A DNA stretch of 64,000 nucleotides from Siphonodentalium dalli (GCA_032622095.1 CP136068.1:7169314-7233313); one strand, 5' to 3'; shown: positions 22,301 to 31,879, counted from the stretch's first letter. The notes: generated by a model from the sequence alone, not told the origin. Numbers and translations are program-made.

Positions 22301-24064
22301 AAAATAACACCGACACCTGTGGATGTGTCGTTCTATTGTAGGTTATGCTCATAGGTTCTTTGGTATCCAATTGTATAACTTTGGGGTACTGTTTTGAGTT
22401 TGTTCATTATTTCGCAGACTTAAGAATATCTTAATGATATTTCATATGAACGGCTATTCAATTTAATGAATTGAGTGTAATTAAACGCCATAACATACCC
22501 CACTATAGACGTCCGTGGTTTTGTGTTATTGTACTTATTTTACACAGAGTAAAATTTGATGCAATAAAAGTGAATCCGTGTACATTCGGAAAGGCAATGT
22601 CCATTGTATTTAGCCCCATATTGATCTGGTCGGGATTCTAGCGAATTTTGGAAACCGTCTCAGATTTCAATTAACGGCAATCTGTCCCGATGGCAGGGTG
22701 GTACATATATTACTTACAAGAAACGTCCCTTTTTGTGAAATATGTATTTATTTCTAAATATTCGTAGTTAATTCGGTTAAATTTAAAAAGCTAAATTGTT
22801 TATCTTCAATGAAATTCAATGAAATCGGAAAAGGAAGTTATACCAGCCACTCAAAAATTGCCAAATTATTGAACTAACAAATTATTGGCATAGGACAGGC
22901 ATGCTCGGACAGTTGTAAGGCTATTCAATATTTCAATTTAACCCGCTATTGAAACAAGTAACGTTCAATAAAGGTTCAGATTGGCCGTGTGCTCAGATAT
23001 ACGCCTGTGCCCATCCCATTGAGCGAATTAGTTTGTTACTATAAATATAAAATAGTATGAGCGTAGGCTAGCTGCTGGGGTTCTATCTAAAAAATACTAT
23101 AGTAGTGTGCATCCAATCAGAACGCGAGAGAAAGTCACGTTATATGGCATACGAATTGTGTCGACCATGGCCGATCGGATACATGTATGTTTTATTTGTA
23201 GCAAATAAAATTCGTCCACGAGGGCGTAATGTGCCAATTTTATTGATCTTACCTGTAGAATACGTATATGAGCTCGGAGGCGGCCAGTTCTATTGATCTT
23301 ACTTGTAGAACATGTCTGAGATCGGGAGTGGACCAGCTTTATTTATTTTAGCTGCAGAATAGGTCGGATCGGGAATGTGCCTATTTTATTTACATTACCG
23401 GTATTTTATGACAGATCGGGGATGGACCAGTGTTATTAATCGTACCTGTAGAATACGTCTGTGAGGTCGGGGGTGGACCAACTCGTCAGGTTGTGCAGAT
23501 CATACTTTCCTTTGTACTTTCGTATACTGACAGGTAGGTCATCATCAGCACTCTGAAAATTAAGCGAGAATTTAGTCTCATAACACACCAAGGGGTAATT
23601 CGTCCATAAATAGAAACCATATTGGCGCAATGGTACAATACACGGACCTGCATGGTTGTCAGACAGTGACCTTGACTATTGACGCATATTGGATGTGAAT
23701 GGAGCAGAATGTAAACAATACATGGTTGTACCAAGCATGCATTAAATACTGATAAATAGTAATACATATGGATAATTATTTGAAGTTTATGGAGAGTTTC
23801 CCCAGTCAAAAGACTTGATTTGCCAGTAGTATGCACATGATAAATCACGTGACACCAATTTAGTCATACCGCGGGTAGGTTTAGCGTATTATTACCACAG
23901 GCCGATTTCGGATTAGTCTGGTACACTTGCAGATCACAACATTTATTTGGATATCCGATCGAAGTGTTTATTGTGGCGAGATCCGGGGAGGCGTTTTTAC
24001 AATCCACGCTTGGACACGCATCCGATATGTGTGTGCACAATATGTGCGTTATATAGTATGCCAT
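7022..24064 (-). CDS. METTL24-like methyltransferase gene, copy A (six exons inferred)
   Basis: Predicted SAM-dependent methyltransferase of the METTL24/FkbM-related group; its substrate is unknown. Inferred exons: 24064-23870, 23552-23446, 20819-20688, 11287-11213, 10712-10565 and 7324-7022 (195, 107, 132, 75, 148 and 303 bp). They sum to 960 bp, or 319 residues plus stop. All junctions are GT-AG and phases agree (0, 2, 2, 2, 0). Landmarks in order: a cysteine-rich N-terminal segment, DGGWDVC, CLIYSFGIQNDWSFDD (SAM-binding region), GCELHAFDPS, ITFHDIGL, and MDIEGSEW. The last four exons match copy B. The length is near vertebrate METTL24. Whether the first exon holds the true start is uncertain, because no clear signal anchor is visible there. 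Introns hold many transposons, the largest spanning 9.4 kb. Confidence 0.85.
7671..9039. mobile_element. Harbinger-like non-autonomous TIR element
   Basis: Terminal inverted repeats of about 40 bp start GGCCCGTTCCAAACGACGGA (7671) and end with the complement at 9039. Flanks are TGA (7668-7670) and TTA (9040-9042), consistent with a 3-bp TWA-type target duplication carrying one change. Removing the element restores the ...CCAACCT-TATGTGGTCAGG... block seen in uninterrupted copies of the surrounding hAT-like repeat. It has no transposase and carries a tandem array inside. Confidence 0.65.
8110..8640. repeat. About 62-bp tandem repeat inside the TIR element
   Basis: Roughly eight diverged copies of a unit containing GATTTATAATAATTCATATA, ACCGGTATT and TTATTATAAGG followed by GGGTGGTA. 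Confidence 0.8.
10133..10412. repeat. 22-bp minisatellite
   Basis: About 12 copies of a 22-bp unit, TCAAGAGTGGTATTTAGTGG plus TA, with a few AGAGAGGC variants. It lies in intron 5 of METTL24-like copy A. Confidence 0.92.
10565..10712 (-). CDS. METTL24-like copy A, exon 5
   Basis: This 148-bp exon has acceptor ATTGCAG and donor AAAAG followed by GTTAGC. It encodes IGKKDHKRSDMITFHDIGL, then ETGGPKRNWNMKSLLSIRK and MLGHEK. About 82 percent of residues match copy B by eye. Confidence 0.92.
10971..11200. mobile_element. TTAA-flanked hairpin MITE, copy 2, next to an exon
   Basis: TTAA at 10967-10970 and 11201-11204. Ends are CCCTTTGATTACAGG and the complement of CCATTTCATGGCTGG. The internal GCATTCTCTTATATATGCG palindromes match the other copies. 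It fills about half of a 500-bp intron of METTL24-like copy A. Confidence 0.75.
11213..11287 (-). CDS. METTL24-like copy A, exon 4
   Basis: This 75-bp exon sits between TTTATGCAG and GTTGGTAC. It encodes IQNDWSFDD, then KLYGCELHAFDPS. Joined to exon 3 it completes YSFG-IQNDWSFDD, the SAM-binding segment. A MITE has inserted only 8 bp inside the intron past its donor (TTAA at 11201-11204). Confidence 0.92.
11541..11758. mobile_element. TTAA-flanked hairpin MITE, copy 3
   Basis: TTAA at 11537-11540 and a degenerate TTAT at 11759. TIRs are CCCTTTCATGGCTGGAG and CTCCCGCCATGAAGAG. It contains the most complete central palindrome, ATATGCGAGTCGACC / GGTCGCCTCGCATAT. Confidence 0.75.
11760..12340. 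other. Intron of copy A, partly alignable to the copy B intron
   Basis: Segments such as CAATTGTGCGATCAATTG and AGATTAAGGTTATGAA here have counterparts at 57380-57620 in the equivalent intron of copy B. This indicates that introns were duplicated along with exons. Confidence 0.5.
12345..13060 (-). mobile_element. 5'-truncated LINE fragment with RT C-terminal tail
   Basis: The minus-strand frame 13041-12583 encodes 152 residues with RNVTQLMKFRTRNHRLP and C-NTC-x8-H-x4-C (RICNTCGNAVGDEYHFILIC). This is the zinc-ribbon-like end of an APE-type LINE polyprotein. The 3' end carries a TTGAAAC simple-repeat tail (12347-12372). The rest of the element is missing, as expected for 5' truncation. It differs from the 0.9-4.9 kb LINE. 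Confidence 0.85.
13655..13965. repeat. Direct duplication, unit about 175 bp
   Basis: Two copies of a block containing GAGACATACATRATTTATRA, ACTGTTAAC and GACAAAGATGACTCAGTG. Copies begin near 13665 and 13842 and are highly similar. Confidence 0.85.
13980..15310. repeat. Diverged dispersed repeat copies
   Basis: Blocks at 13990-14120, 14700-14870, 14940-15080 and 15125-15270 share phrases such as CACCACACTTTATATTGATCTT, GGAGCTATCRAAT and TGGTCGCCAGC in varying decay. No exon is visible. Confidence 0.5.
15500..15905. repeat. About 155-bp tandem repeat, three copies
   Basis: Each unit carries GATTTGACCTTGAATTGA, then TTTTGAATGTCAA, GGTCAGGGTCA, TTTGACCC and CACxCCGGGACAAAAGT. Copies start near 15545, 15675 and 15805. 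Confidence 0.8.
16075..16140. repeat. CATACA-rich simple repeat
   Basis: Imperfect ACACATACACACATGCAT-type simple sequence. Confidence 0.7.
16490..17455. repeat. GC-rich long inverted repeat (foldback)
   Basis: The left arm (CAATATATGTGCATGG, GACAGGGGTCGCGACCACAC, AAAATGCCGGCATC...) reappears as its complement at 17330-17450. The inner parts (CGATATTAACCCCTAAAC, CAGCCCGGACCCCCG, ACATATGTTGCG) pair around a centre near 16990. Arms of about 450 bp make nearly the whole block palindromic. Its base composition is much more GC-rich than its surroundings. It lies in intron 3 of METTL24-like copy A. No transposase. Confidence 0.85.
17880..17973. repeat. ACTCCAGGTATA minisatellite, left part
   Basis: Repeats of GGACGTGAATAYTCCAGGTA. 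The array continues at 19935-20085, and the 17974-19934 element splits it. Confidence 0.75.
17974..19934. mobile_element. 2-kb TIR element beginning GGCCTGTTTCATGAAG
   Basis: GGCCTGTTTCATGAAG at the left end is matched by CTTCATGAAACAGGCC at 19919-19934. Further inward, both ends are filled with alternating AAGTTAAGACC / CTTATGAC blocks that are also inverted. CCAGG at 17969-17973 and 19935-19939 may be a 5-bp target duplication, though it sits in a repeat containing that word. No transposase is recognised. The interior holds a perfect-stem palindrome (18975-19035) and an inverted pair of AATAAAGAGCGTT. Confidence 0.7.
18975..19036. repeat. Palindrome
   Basis: TTACTAAAATACGAATATAG and CTATATTGGTATTTTAGTAA pair, with ACTATACCACTTGTATAGT at the centre. 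This gives a stem of nearly 30 bp with a tiny loop. Weaker complementarity extends into the flanking CCCCTGGAG / CCCCAGTGG. Confidence 0.85.
19935..20085. repeat. ACTCCAGGT minisatellite, right part
   Basis: Units of about 45 bp: GTGAATACTCCAGGT, then GTGAGACAAGCGCGGAC. Three to four copies. Confidence 0.75.
20151..20692. repeat. Minisatellite derived from exon 3 end plus 5' splice donor
   Basis: On the minus strand each unit reads CTACTCATTCGGGTACGTAAC, the last 12 bases of exon 3 followed by its donor. Copies occur near 20158, 20190, 20221, 20274, 20328, 20358, 20412, 20560, 20620 and 20678 (the genuine one), spaced about 30-60 bp, with filler like TATTCACACCGCCAAGC. All extra copies lie downstream of the real donor in the intron. 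Copy B has one such site only (58711-58730). Confidence 0.85.
20688..20819 (-). CDS. METTL24-like copy A, exon 3
   Basis: Acceptor CTTATTAG precedes TTTCG, and donor CATTCGG precedes GTACGT. The exon encodes FVLSTEIMCHRRIRLG, then a segment with DGGWDVC and NDCLIYSFG. DGGW-x-C and the CL-x-YSFG strand are hallmarks of METTL24-like enzymes. Exon length (132 bp) equals copy B exactly. The exon end and donor are the seed of the 20.15-20.70 kb minisatellite. Confidence 0.92.
20830..21970. other. Intron of copy A, no feature recognised
   Basis: AT-rich, no credible exon or repeat boundary. Confidence 0.4.
22303..23100. other. Intron of copy A, nothing recognised
   Basis: No convincing open frame or repeat. 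Confidence 0.4.
23230..23485. repeat. Minisatellite derived from exon 2 end plus 5' splice donor
   Basis: Five units of about 48 bp. On the minus strand each carries TGGTCCACYCCCGAYCT, then TATTCTACAGGTAMGAT. The unit at 23438-23480 is the genuine exon 2 end and donor. The others (near 23247, 23296, 23345 and 23391) lie in the intron. At least the 23247 copy keeps an intact ACAG/GTAAGAT donor. Confidence 0.85.
23446..23552 (-). CDS. METTL24-like copy A, exon 2
   Basis: Acceptor TTAATTTTCAG precedes AGT, and donor TTCTACAG precedes GTACGAT. The exon encodes SADDDLPVSIRKYKGKYDL and then a segment ending DLTDVFY plus two bases of the next codon. Joined to exon 3 this reads ...DVFYS-FVLSTEIMCHRR, a plausible helix before the DGGW motif. 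The 3' end of this exon and its donor are tandemly copied into the following intron (23230-23445). Confidence 0.75.
23870..24064 (-). CDS. METTL24-like copy A, candidate exon 1
   Basis: The frame opens at ATG 24064, with an in-frame TAA a few codons upstream. It encodes 65 residues including CPSVDCKNASPDLATINTS, PNKCCDLQV and SACGNNTL, which look like an extracellular or lumenal Cys- and Asn-rich segment. It ends LPA at CCCGCG followed by GTATGA, phase 0. That phase matches the next exon, which begins at a whole codon after TTTTCAG. The assignment rests on phase and proximity (317-bp intron). No equivalent is visible for copy B. Confidence 0.5.
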
Positions 24065-24069
24065 GTGAG

Positions 24070-25880
24070 TGATTTAAAACAATTGTTGATTTCGACGAAC
24101 GAATGAAGTAAATCAAGTCGAATAGAGTCTAGTACATCGACAAACATCGATTATCTGAACCACAGGTCATTTATACGTGTTCCAACCGACTTCTCTCAAC
24201 TAAACTAATGTCCACACAATTGTACAGCATAAACATAAAGGGGCTTCACAATAACCCATTTTATCCTCGTTAAAATAAATTTACCGTATAAATGGGGAAT
24301 ATCTTGGCAACATTATTTCACATGCCAACTTTTATTGGATATATACCATTAGTCATCAACCGTGATATTGGAAAAACGAAGCTTTGCTAGAATATATGAT
24401 ACGTACGATACAATATAGCTTTCCACACATATTCACTGTTGAGAGGATATTACGGTTGCTAAGAGACACGGTATCTGCAGAAATAGTTTAGTTGGATTAT
24501 CAGTCCTCGCCCTTATGTTATAACGAGCTGAAGCAGTCCCCTCTGCGCATTGCTTATATATTAATGTTTTTAAAATGTTGATATAAACAATAATCCTTAT
24601 TTATTTTAATTAAAATTGAATGTTTTAGATTTAAATCCTTGCTCAATTATTCCTTGCTCAATTCAACATTAGAATTTAAATAAAAATATTTTAAATTTAC
24701 TATGTATTAAATTTATTGTAATCGCTTTTAGATCGAATAATTTAAAAAAAATAAAAATTTCTTCTAAAAAAAGGAAACTAAAATAAAACTCCGTTGTAAT
24801 ATCCGCCAGGGTACCCAGTCACCACACCAAATTTGGTTGACATCGGTCCAGGGGTAAGGCAGAAAAATCGCAAACAGATACAGATCGTAATCTTTAATAT
24901 ATATAGCTACACAGGAGAACATACATTCTTTTCGCCTTTAATTGTGAAAAGTATGACAAGTGGCATGCAACATTAACACATAACATTGTTTTTCATATAG
25001 CCAATTTAACACTCAATGTATACACGGATATCCAAATTAGGGTGAACAAAAGTTGGCATACTAATGTGTTTTGCAGCCAATGACCAGCTCAGTGGCCGGT
25101 TGGATCGAAAATATATCCAATTAGTATTTTATTTGACACCTCTGGAAAGGTCTAAGAGGATACGCGCGCGTAGCAAATATATGTTTGCCGCGTGTCCTAC
25201 TTGAAACTCCGCGTAACCACTTTATTTTGGAAATTGCATTGTGTCAGAAATCAATTTGAAATCTTTGTCAATAGAATACGATATATATAATGAGATTTAA
25301 AAAAAAAATTTAAATGGTATTTGGTAGGTATGATAAATGTAGTGATCGCAAATGTTATACTAAAGAGGTATAGCTCGATTAGCACATTGGGCGCACACTG
25401 GAATATAGTCAGATGTGCACATGAGTCAGACCGTTATAATGTTCCCAGACATACGTCGATATAACATAAGTCCCCTACCTCTGCGAGACAGACCGAGACC
25501 ACCACAAGAACTAACACACAGACTGAGTTCATTGTATCCGTTCCTGGTTTATGAAAGCTGAAAAAAGAAACATGTTGTGACATCTGTTTAAAACAAGGAA
25601 CCTGCAATCAACAGTTTATGCTATACAAATATTACAACTTTTGTTTATTTATATATGTACTGCAGACTAGTGGGCCTATCCCAGTGGGTCTGCATTGGTA
25701 ATTTTACCCCCAATGGACCCACATACATGAAGGCACTCTGATGTTTCCAAGTCACAAATCATTTGAATACAGCCTGTGAATATGATCACGGGGAGCAGAT
25801 CGGCAGATCATGTGGAAATAAACAATATATTCAGCTATGTATGTGAATAAATCAAGAAGCTAATTAAATATAAGACATTA
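24070..25880. other. Intergenic, upstream of METTL24-like copy A
   Basis: Very AT-rich, with simple A/T tracts at 24590-24790. A CCTTGCTCAATT phrase near 24640 recurs at 9950-10040. If copy A starts at 24064, its promoter would be here, but I see no distinct TATA or initiator. Confidence 0.4.
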
Positions 25881-25884
25881 ATTT

Positions 25885-26325
25885 AGGGGGTGCCTGTTCA
25901 TGGATACGGCGCTAGAGGAACGAACTTGCAAACAATGTAGTCATAATATTCCCGCTAAAGATAAACCTATCGAAGATAGATCTCACTTTTTATTACACTG
26001 CCCGAAGTACCACAATCCTAGGCAAGTCTTTAGCAGTTACGCGAAGAATGTGATATCAAATTACGATGTGTTAGACGAGCGCCAAAGGCTTCAAGAAATA
26101 ATCAAATCTAATGAGAAACAACTGAGCAGAGCTATAAGTAAATATTTAATTGAAGCCGAAATATTACGACAATAACACTGTAATCACTCAGCACAAATAT
26201 TCTATTCATATATTTTATTTGCATGTTTATGTATATATTTTTTGTTTTTTCTTTCTTTGCCATATCCTGTATCCGTATAGCGATTGCGCAATAAAGTATC
26301 TTTCTATCTATCTATGGTCGTTGTG
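25885..26325 (+). mobile_element. 5'-truncated LINE tail
   Basis: A 91-residue open frame from 25900 encodes C-KQC-x16-H-x4-C (DRSHFLLHC), the zinc-ribbon-like C-terminus of an APE-type LINE. A 3' UTR follows with AATAAA and a CTATCTATCTATC simple tail ending near 26314. It is a third, distinct LINE family in the window. Confidence 0.8.
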
Positions 26326-26359
26326 GCAAATTTAGTGTAACCCATGAACAGTTCACACA

Positions 26360-26465
26360 ATGTGACTTGACTTGAAACATATTTTATTTGCATAATATAC
26401 AAAAGGGATTGGGGCACACGTTTTTACAACCTATGAAGCCCCTCGCCCAACATAATATAGCAACA
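26360..26465 (-). mobile_element. 3' end relict of the 0.9-4.9 kb LINE family
   Basis: On the minus strand, GGGCTTCATAGGTTGTAAAA, GTGTGCCCCAATCCC and AATAAAATATGTTTCAAGTC parallel the LINE 3' end at 4775-4865. Only UTR is retained. Confidence 0.65.
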
Positions 26466-26479
26466 CACATGAAATCAAG

Positions 26480-27045
26480 ATGACGATGCAAACGTAATTA
26501 CATAGTGATAAGTTTTGATGTACGTATTATGTAATATGTATTGCCTTCCAGGGATTATCGGGCTAGATCGAGGTTGGCTACCGGTAGAGGAAATTTGTGT
26601 TTAAAGACGATTTGAATTATTTGGTACGATTTGCGCGAGTGTTAATATAATTAGCTATTATTAGTATTTGTATTATGGCGGTAAAAACAACGAAACAATT
26701 GTATTCGATTTTTGCTTACTGTTGTGCTCTGGAAGGCAATACAGATAACTAATCAGAACGAAATGTTCGAATGTGAGGTTTGTCCATATGCGAGGTGAAT
26801 GCCACGTGACAAATTTTAATTCCGGAAGCAATTTTAAGTGGATTCGAAAGTAGAACACATGTGACACAACAGCCACAGCGACGTATACATCAGTAACACA
26901 CGCACTACATTAATTTCTTAAATAATCACACTTCATTCGCATATTAAAATACTTTGCAGCAAAAGGCCATCCAGAGTCGAGTCTATATAGAAATGGAATA
27001 AATTATGTTCCCACTCATCTTGAAATCCTATGCCGCTGTTCTATA
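26480..27045. other. Intergenic, nothing recognised
   Basis: No exon or repeat assigned. Confidence 0.4.
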
Positions 27046-27049
27046 ACAT

Positions 27050-27198
27050 GCCACAATAACTATTATAATTATACTCATCAAATGTTGCATCAATGGATTT
27101 GGTTGCTGTGATTACTAATAAAAGTGAACATAATCCTTTATTTTGAATCCATCAAATTTATGGGGAAATTGGGTTAGCCAAGTCCTTAAATGGGGAAT
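27050..27198. mobile_element. Solo arm of the GGACTT foldback family
   Basis: AAATGTTGCATCAATGGATT, GGTTGCTGTGATTACTAATA and AAATTGGGTTAGCCAAGTCC then TTAA match the right arms of the elements at 32733 and 34114. The left arm is absent. Confidence 0.75.
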
Positions 27199-27199
27199 T

Positions 27200-29080
27200 C
27201 ATTGTCAATTTTAAAGATTATTCAATATTTACAAACCGTAGAATAATGCTTCATGTCTTGTTGGAATGTTTGAGATTTTATCTGGTGACAACGCAAATCT
27301 ATTTTTTATTTTATGGCTTGTTTTGTTTTGTGATGTTTGATGGAACTATTTTAAACAATGGTGACCTACTTTCTAATAATGTCCAATAATATCCAACATG
27401 AGATGAAAATCAAAATTCCGCTTCGCGTTGTCACTAGGGAAGTATTTAAACTTTCCAAAAAGGTTTGATGTGATCGCCTGTGCTTTATAAGGTTTCGTCA
27501 ATGTTTTCTCACAAATTGGCACTGAATTCCTCACCCAAATGTTTCCACTTCATCTCTCTCTTAATTGACTACTTTACGTTGGTAGAAATATCACGCAGAT
27601 TCACACATGGTATCAATAGACCACGAGCATCTGCGGCTATGTAGAGTACTGACTAATAGTTTTAGTAATAAATACTTGACTGTGCGGTTTGTCATAAATC
27701 TTACTGGTATACACGATGACCGAATTCGCATTATAGCTCAACTGATCATCGCTGCGACTCGAGCTTGCATCGATAACCAAGTAATCATAAGTCTAGGCCA
27801 ATAAAATTATATTGCAAGTCCGTAGCGTTGCTAACGGAACCAGATAGCTTTATAGATTTACAGGTCCACACTATGGTTATCTCCTGCATGTACGTTGCGA
27901 CAAGTGGGTATGGTTTTCTGATTCCACCCCGTCCAGCTTTGGTAAAAACGATTTACAAATGGAAATATGATCAAATATGCCGGAAAATGTTCGTTGGAAA
28001 TCTCACACTGCATGTATACAATCACATAGGTTCAAAATGTTCGTTATTTGATTTTCCAACCACTGATTATTAGTGGGCGGGGCATTAGTTTAGTTTGTAT
28101 AAATAGAACCATGCTTCCACTTTTGTCAAAAATAACCATAGGTTTACAATCTTAGGAGCGACGTCAGGTGGGGAAATTTCCAACAGTTGGACAGATTGAG
28201 GAGTCAGTTCGAAAATTTTAACTAGCGACCTGAAAGGTTTTTGGAAAACTGAAAGGTTTTTGGAAAAATTCATCCGATTGTTTAGATATTTATGTTTTTC
28301 AGAGCCAGAGATGCCTACAAGAATATTTAAAAGCAAAAAAAAAACATCGGATGTTTTTTTGGTGCAAATTTTGTAAGTTTTAGCTTTGAAACAAAAAGTC
28401 TGCAAGGTTCGCGATTCGTTTGGGGGAGGCGAGAAGAGCCTAAAGTTATTAGCCATTTCTTAAATCAGTGCCCATTCAAGCTAACAAAGAATAGTCACCT
28501 TTTTTGCCACCTCGGTTTTCTGCCATTTTTTTAAAAGCTAAATTAGGTGACAAAACAAACCGCTATATCAGAAAGATGTAAATGAATGCTAATAAATGGA
28601 GTATATGATCAATACTTAGAAAAGTAAATAGAATAACAGTTAGTTACCATATAGGTGAAAAGGGTAATAATTATGGTATAAAGTGAGTTTACAATAGAAT
28701 AACCATCGCGATATAACATGTATCCAGATAGGCCACATGTTTTGGTAGTTTTATGTACCTTTTTCAAGAAAACATTATCACCATGGTAAACTATTAAGTA
28801 CCGGTGTATAAGTAGCCACGAAAGTAGAAATGTGACGAATGTATACCTAAAATGACATATTCCGCCCAAGTTTTCGGTTTGGTGAAGATGGATAACATTA
28901 GAAAAATGAGCAGCAGAATGTACTCGGGTACGAAAATATATAAGTGTGTTCAAGTCGGATTGTTCCAGACATCTCATATCAATACAACTTTTGCCTTAGT
29001 CGCACATTTAAGCAGCAATAAATGAAAGGGTGTCTTGTATTTTATTTTGTTATTAAAACGAAACAAACAACGCCAGTTAA
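27200..29080. other. Intergenic, no confident gene
   Basis: Two adjacent plus-strand frames at 27607-27804 and 27828-28073 are open but resemble no family. A GGTTTTTGGAAAA direct duplication lies near 28235-28265. Confidence 0.35.
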
Positions 29081-29085
29081 CTTAC

Positions 29086-29321
29086 TGAACATGTTGGATG
29101 TAATCTTGTCTAATGTAACCAAATACTGAACGCGAAACGTCCACTTTCGCAAAACCAAACGTCCTTTAGCTTCAGCAATTGTAAAGCCGCTGGGGTTGTT
29201 TTGCGAAGGTCGGCAGTCGCCAACAAAAACTCCGCCCGATGCTGGAACGGCATGTCGATAATCGAATAGACCTGGATCAATCGTATAGTTCAAACGAGTA
29301 GACCCCACATCGGCGATCACC
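29086..29321 (-). CDS. Orphan candidate coding exon
   Basis: A good coding stretch lies between acceptor CTGCTAG and donor ATGTTCA followed by GTAAGT. It reads VIADVGSTRLNYTIDPGLFD, then SGGVFVGDCRPSQNNPSGF and RKWTFRVQYLVTLDKITSN. The exon is 236 bp and its terminal phases differ from those of the METTL24-like exons, so it does not join them directly. I do not recognise the family, and no partner exon is visible nearby. Confidence 0.45.
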
Positions 29322-29329
29322 CTAGCAGA

Positions 29330-30345
29330 CTCACGTTTTTAACAAGTGTATTTCTTCCAAATAGTGTGTTTATGGAACAATGTGTATACGAAGAAGGTAA
29401 TATATATTGGGTGTATTTAAGTATATATTAGCATATATGCATATGGACAACCGACATGAGTGGGTGGTTACAAAAATGTTTTAAGAGGGAGGTAAAGTGG
29501 AATATTTATTATTTTTCTCCCATGGGGTTTCCATGTTAATAACGAACCAAAGCCGGACGCTTCGGGTCGTATATAGACTATCTGATTTTGTGACGTCACC
29601 AATTATTATTATCTAATACGACGCTGTTTTGAATTTCGGGAGCGCGAATGTCGCACAGTAGATCGGTAGGCTCACAGCATTAACGTCGTTATCGGCTGCC
29701 AAGAGGCCAACCCAAAATCAGTCGACGTGCAACATTCTCCTATTTATATAAACGTCATAAAATCATATATTTGTTTTTATTTATAAGGGAAAGTAGGTCC
29801 ATAGTCCATACACTCTACTGGATCAAATCATCTGACCATAGGAAGTTTTCATTTGTTTTTAAATAAACTAAAATCACCACAACTCAACACGATCTACGTG
29901 TTTCTCAAAGCTTTATTTTCCAACTGATTCACAGCAGTTGATCAATACTGCATGGTTCTGTAGAGACTGTACCGTGCGAAAGGAAATCAGATAATATTTA
30001 ATATGGATTTGAATGTTGTCATAAGTCTGCATACTTACATGCATCTGATAATCCATATATATCCTATTGTCTTTAATAGCATGAAAACACATACTTATCA
30101 AAAAAGCAGAAGATACATTCAGTCAGTTCTACGCGAAATCGGTCATTGGTGAAAGTTACACGATGACGTTGTTTGTCGACTATCATTGAAATCGACATGA
30201 CATGTTATGAGTGAAATGAACATCCCGAGTATCTGAAGCGGAGAGCTCTCCCCAGTACGCAAAGTAATATAATGGTTAGTTTCAGTTCCATGCACTCTCG
30301 ACAACATATATAACTATTTATAATTACCCCACCAAACATGAAGCC
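29330..30345. other. Intergenic, possible CRE site
   Basis: One TGACGTCA occurs at 29591-29598 beside a GC-richer patch (29555-29660). No further promoter evidence. Confidence 0.35.
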
Positions 30346-30347
30346 TA

Positions 30348-31875
30348 ACCCTTGGAACAAACGTCGCACTACGACGACTCGAATTCAATTATTTGAATTC
30401 GAGTCCACAAAAGTAGTGCGACGTTTGTTTCAAATAAATGCGAGTAGATGCACTACCGACGAAGTATGCGTGTTGGCAACACGAATCTAATTGCTGATGC
30501 GTCTGAGATCCGTGTTTGAAACAAACGTCGCATCACCGTCGACTCGAATTTATATCTGAGAAATGCAAACGAGCTGCATAATGGGATAATTAGCATTAAT
30601 GAGGGAATTCCAATTTAAACTGGAAAACACCAACGAACGTGACGTAATTTGGTGGTATTTGAATTCGAGTCGACGAAAGTGCGACGTTTGTTTCAAATTA
30701 AATGCGAGTAGACGCACTAAATAAATATTTATTCCGTTTGGATATACCCGCTACTGTGCACGGACGTGTGCAAATTTCACATCAACGATGTGTTGAAATT
30801 GTTCTTGTAATTTGATTTTCCAACAATGAATTATTGGGGAATTTGTTATTTTGATACCAACATTTGCACATTTTTCTAATTTTGGTCCAACATTTTGACT
30901 GAAATGGCCATCAGTTGGGATGCTTGTGTCCTGCTCCCTCATGACCCCCGTGGCCAGCCAAAAAACTGCTAATTATTTTCCTATGCTTTTGTTCAAAATT
31001 ATGAACTTAAATGATCAGTTGGTAATTTTCCAACCTTCGTGGGGCGTGTCAGGTTGGAAATTTCCAACACTTTGAAAGCTTGAGGCCAGTCTAGATGCTA
31101 TAGGTTTTTGCGATTTTCATGTTCAGATTTCAAAACTTTTCTCCCACCGTGCCCAACTATGATCGGATTTTCAGGTTCAGATCTCTATTTTCTTCTACTG
31201 GCAGAACCATGGTCCGCCCAGTGCATGATCACAAGTCTACTGATCCATTCAGAATAGGCTATCATCCAGGCATGTTAAGGAACAGCCAAGCGGTTTGCAA
31301 ATTGAATTACGCAAATTTATTAGCCCCCCCCCAACGGAGACCCTCTAGCTATACGTCCTTGCCCGCCATGTAAATTTTACCACGTGGGTGTAGATAGGCA
31401 CACTAACGCAATATAGTGTTATATACGGCGTTGATCTCAACTTGCTATTAAATTGTTAAAAAGGTACAACGTTTTCGAATAAAAAGTAAACTGGACCCGA
31501 TTTCTTTCAGACAAGTTCAGAGCAAACTACCACCGAAAGAATCATGTCAGACCTAAAATATGTGTCAAATACCTACGAAATAGCGATATAAAACCAATAA
31601 TTTCCACTCCTCAGAATATTAACATTAATTTCGTCGCTTGGAAGTCAAAAGCCACATTTTCTCACTAAATTTTACGTTTTAAATTGATATATAACTTCAT
31701 ATTTTAGCCGTTTTGACCAAAACCCCCACGAACGCTTTTTGCCATTTTAATAAATCATTTAGATTCATCATGAATTAAATGCGACGTTTGTTTCAACATA
31801 CGAATTTTGAATTAAACTCTTGTCTAATTATAATTGAATTCGAGTCGTTGGTAGTGCGACGTTTGTTCCAATGGT
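30348..31875. mobile_element. TA-flanked TIR element with a nested hAT-like relic
   Basis: TIRs ACCCTTGGAACAAACGTCGC (30348) and the complement of ACCATTGGAACAAACGTCGC (31875) are flanked by TA at 30346-30347 and 31876-31877. GAATTCGAGTCGACG and GCGACGTTTG repeats fill the left 370 bp. Similar ACGTTTG / CGTCGACTCGAAT words occur in the 7671-9039 element. TA duplication fits Tc1/mariner-type mobilisation, and a TWA (Harbinger) reading is also possible. No transposase. Confidence 0.75.
30735..31363. mobile_element. hAT-like repeat relic inside the TA element
   Basis: It contains the family phrases TTGTAATTTGATTTTCCAAC, GACCCCCGTGGCCAGCC, TCAGGTTGGAAATTTCC and a right end GGAGACCCTCTAGCTATACG then TCCTTG. 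The left end is lost. Confidence 0.65.
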
Positions 31876-31879
31876 TATG

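Noticed and set aside
21973-22302. Minus-strand 109-residue frame with a KMASHNAAMSVLRSAKARQEM stretch, slightly like an LTR-retrotransposon integrase zinc-binding region
   Set aside because: The spacing of His and Cys residues is wrong, no flanking pol motifs or LTRs are seen, and similarity is only impressionistic.
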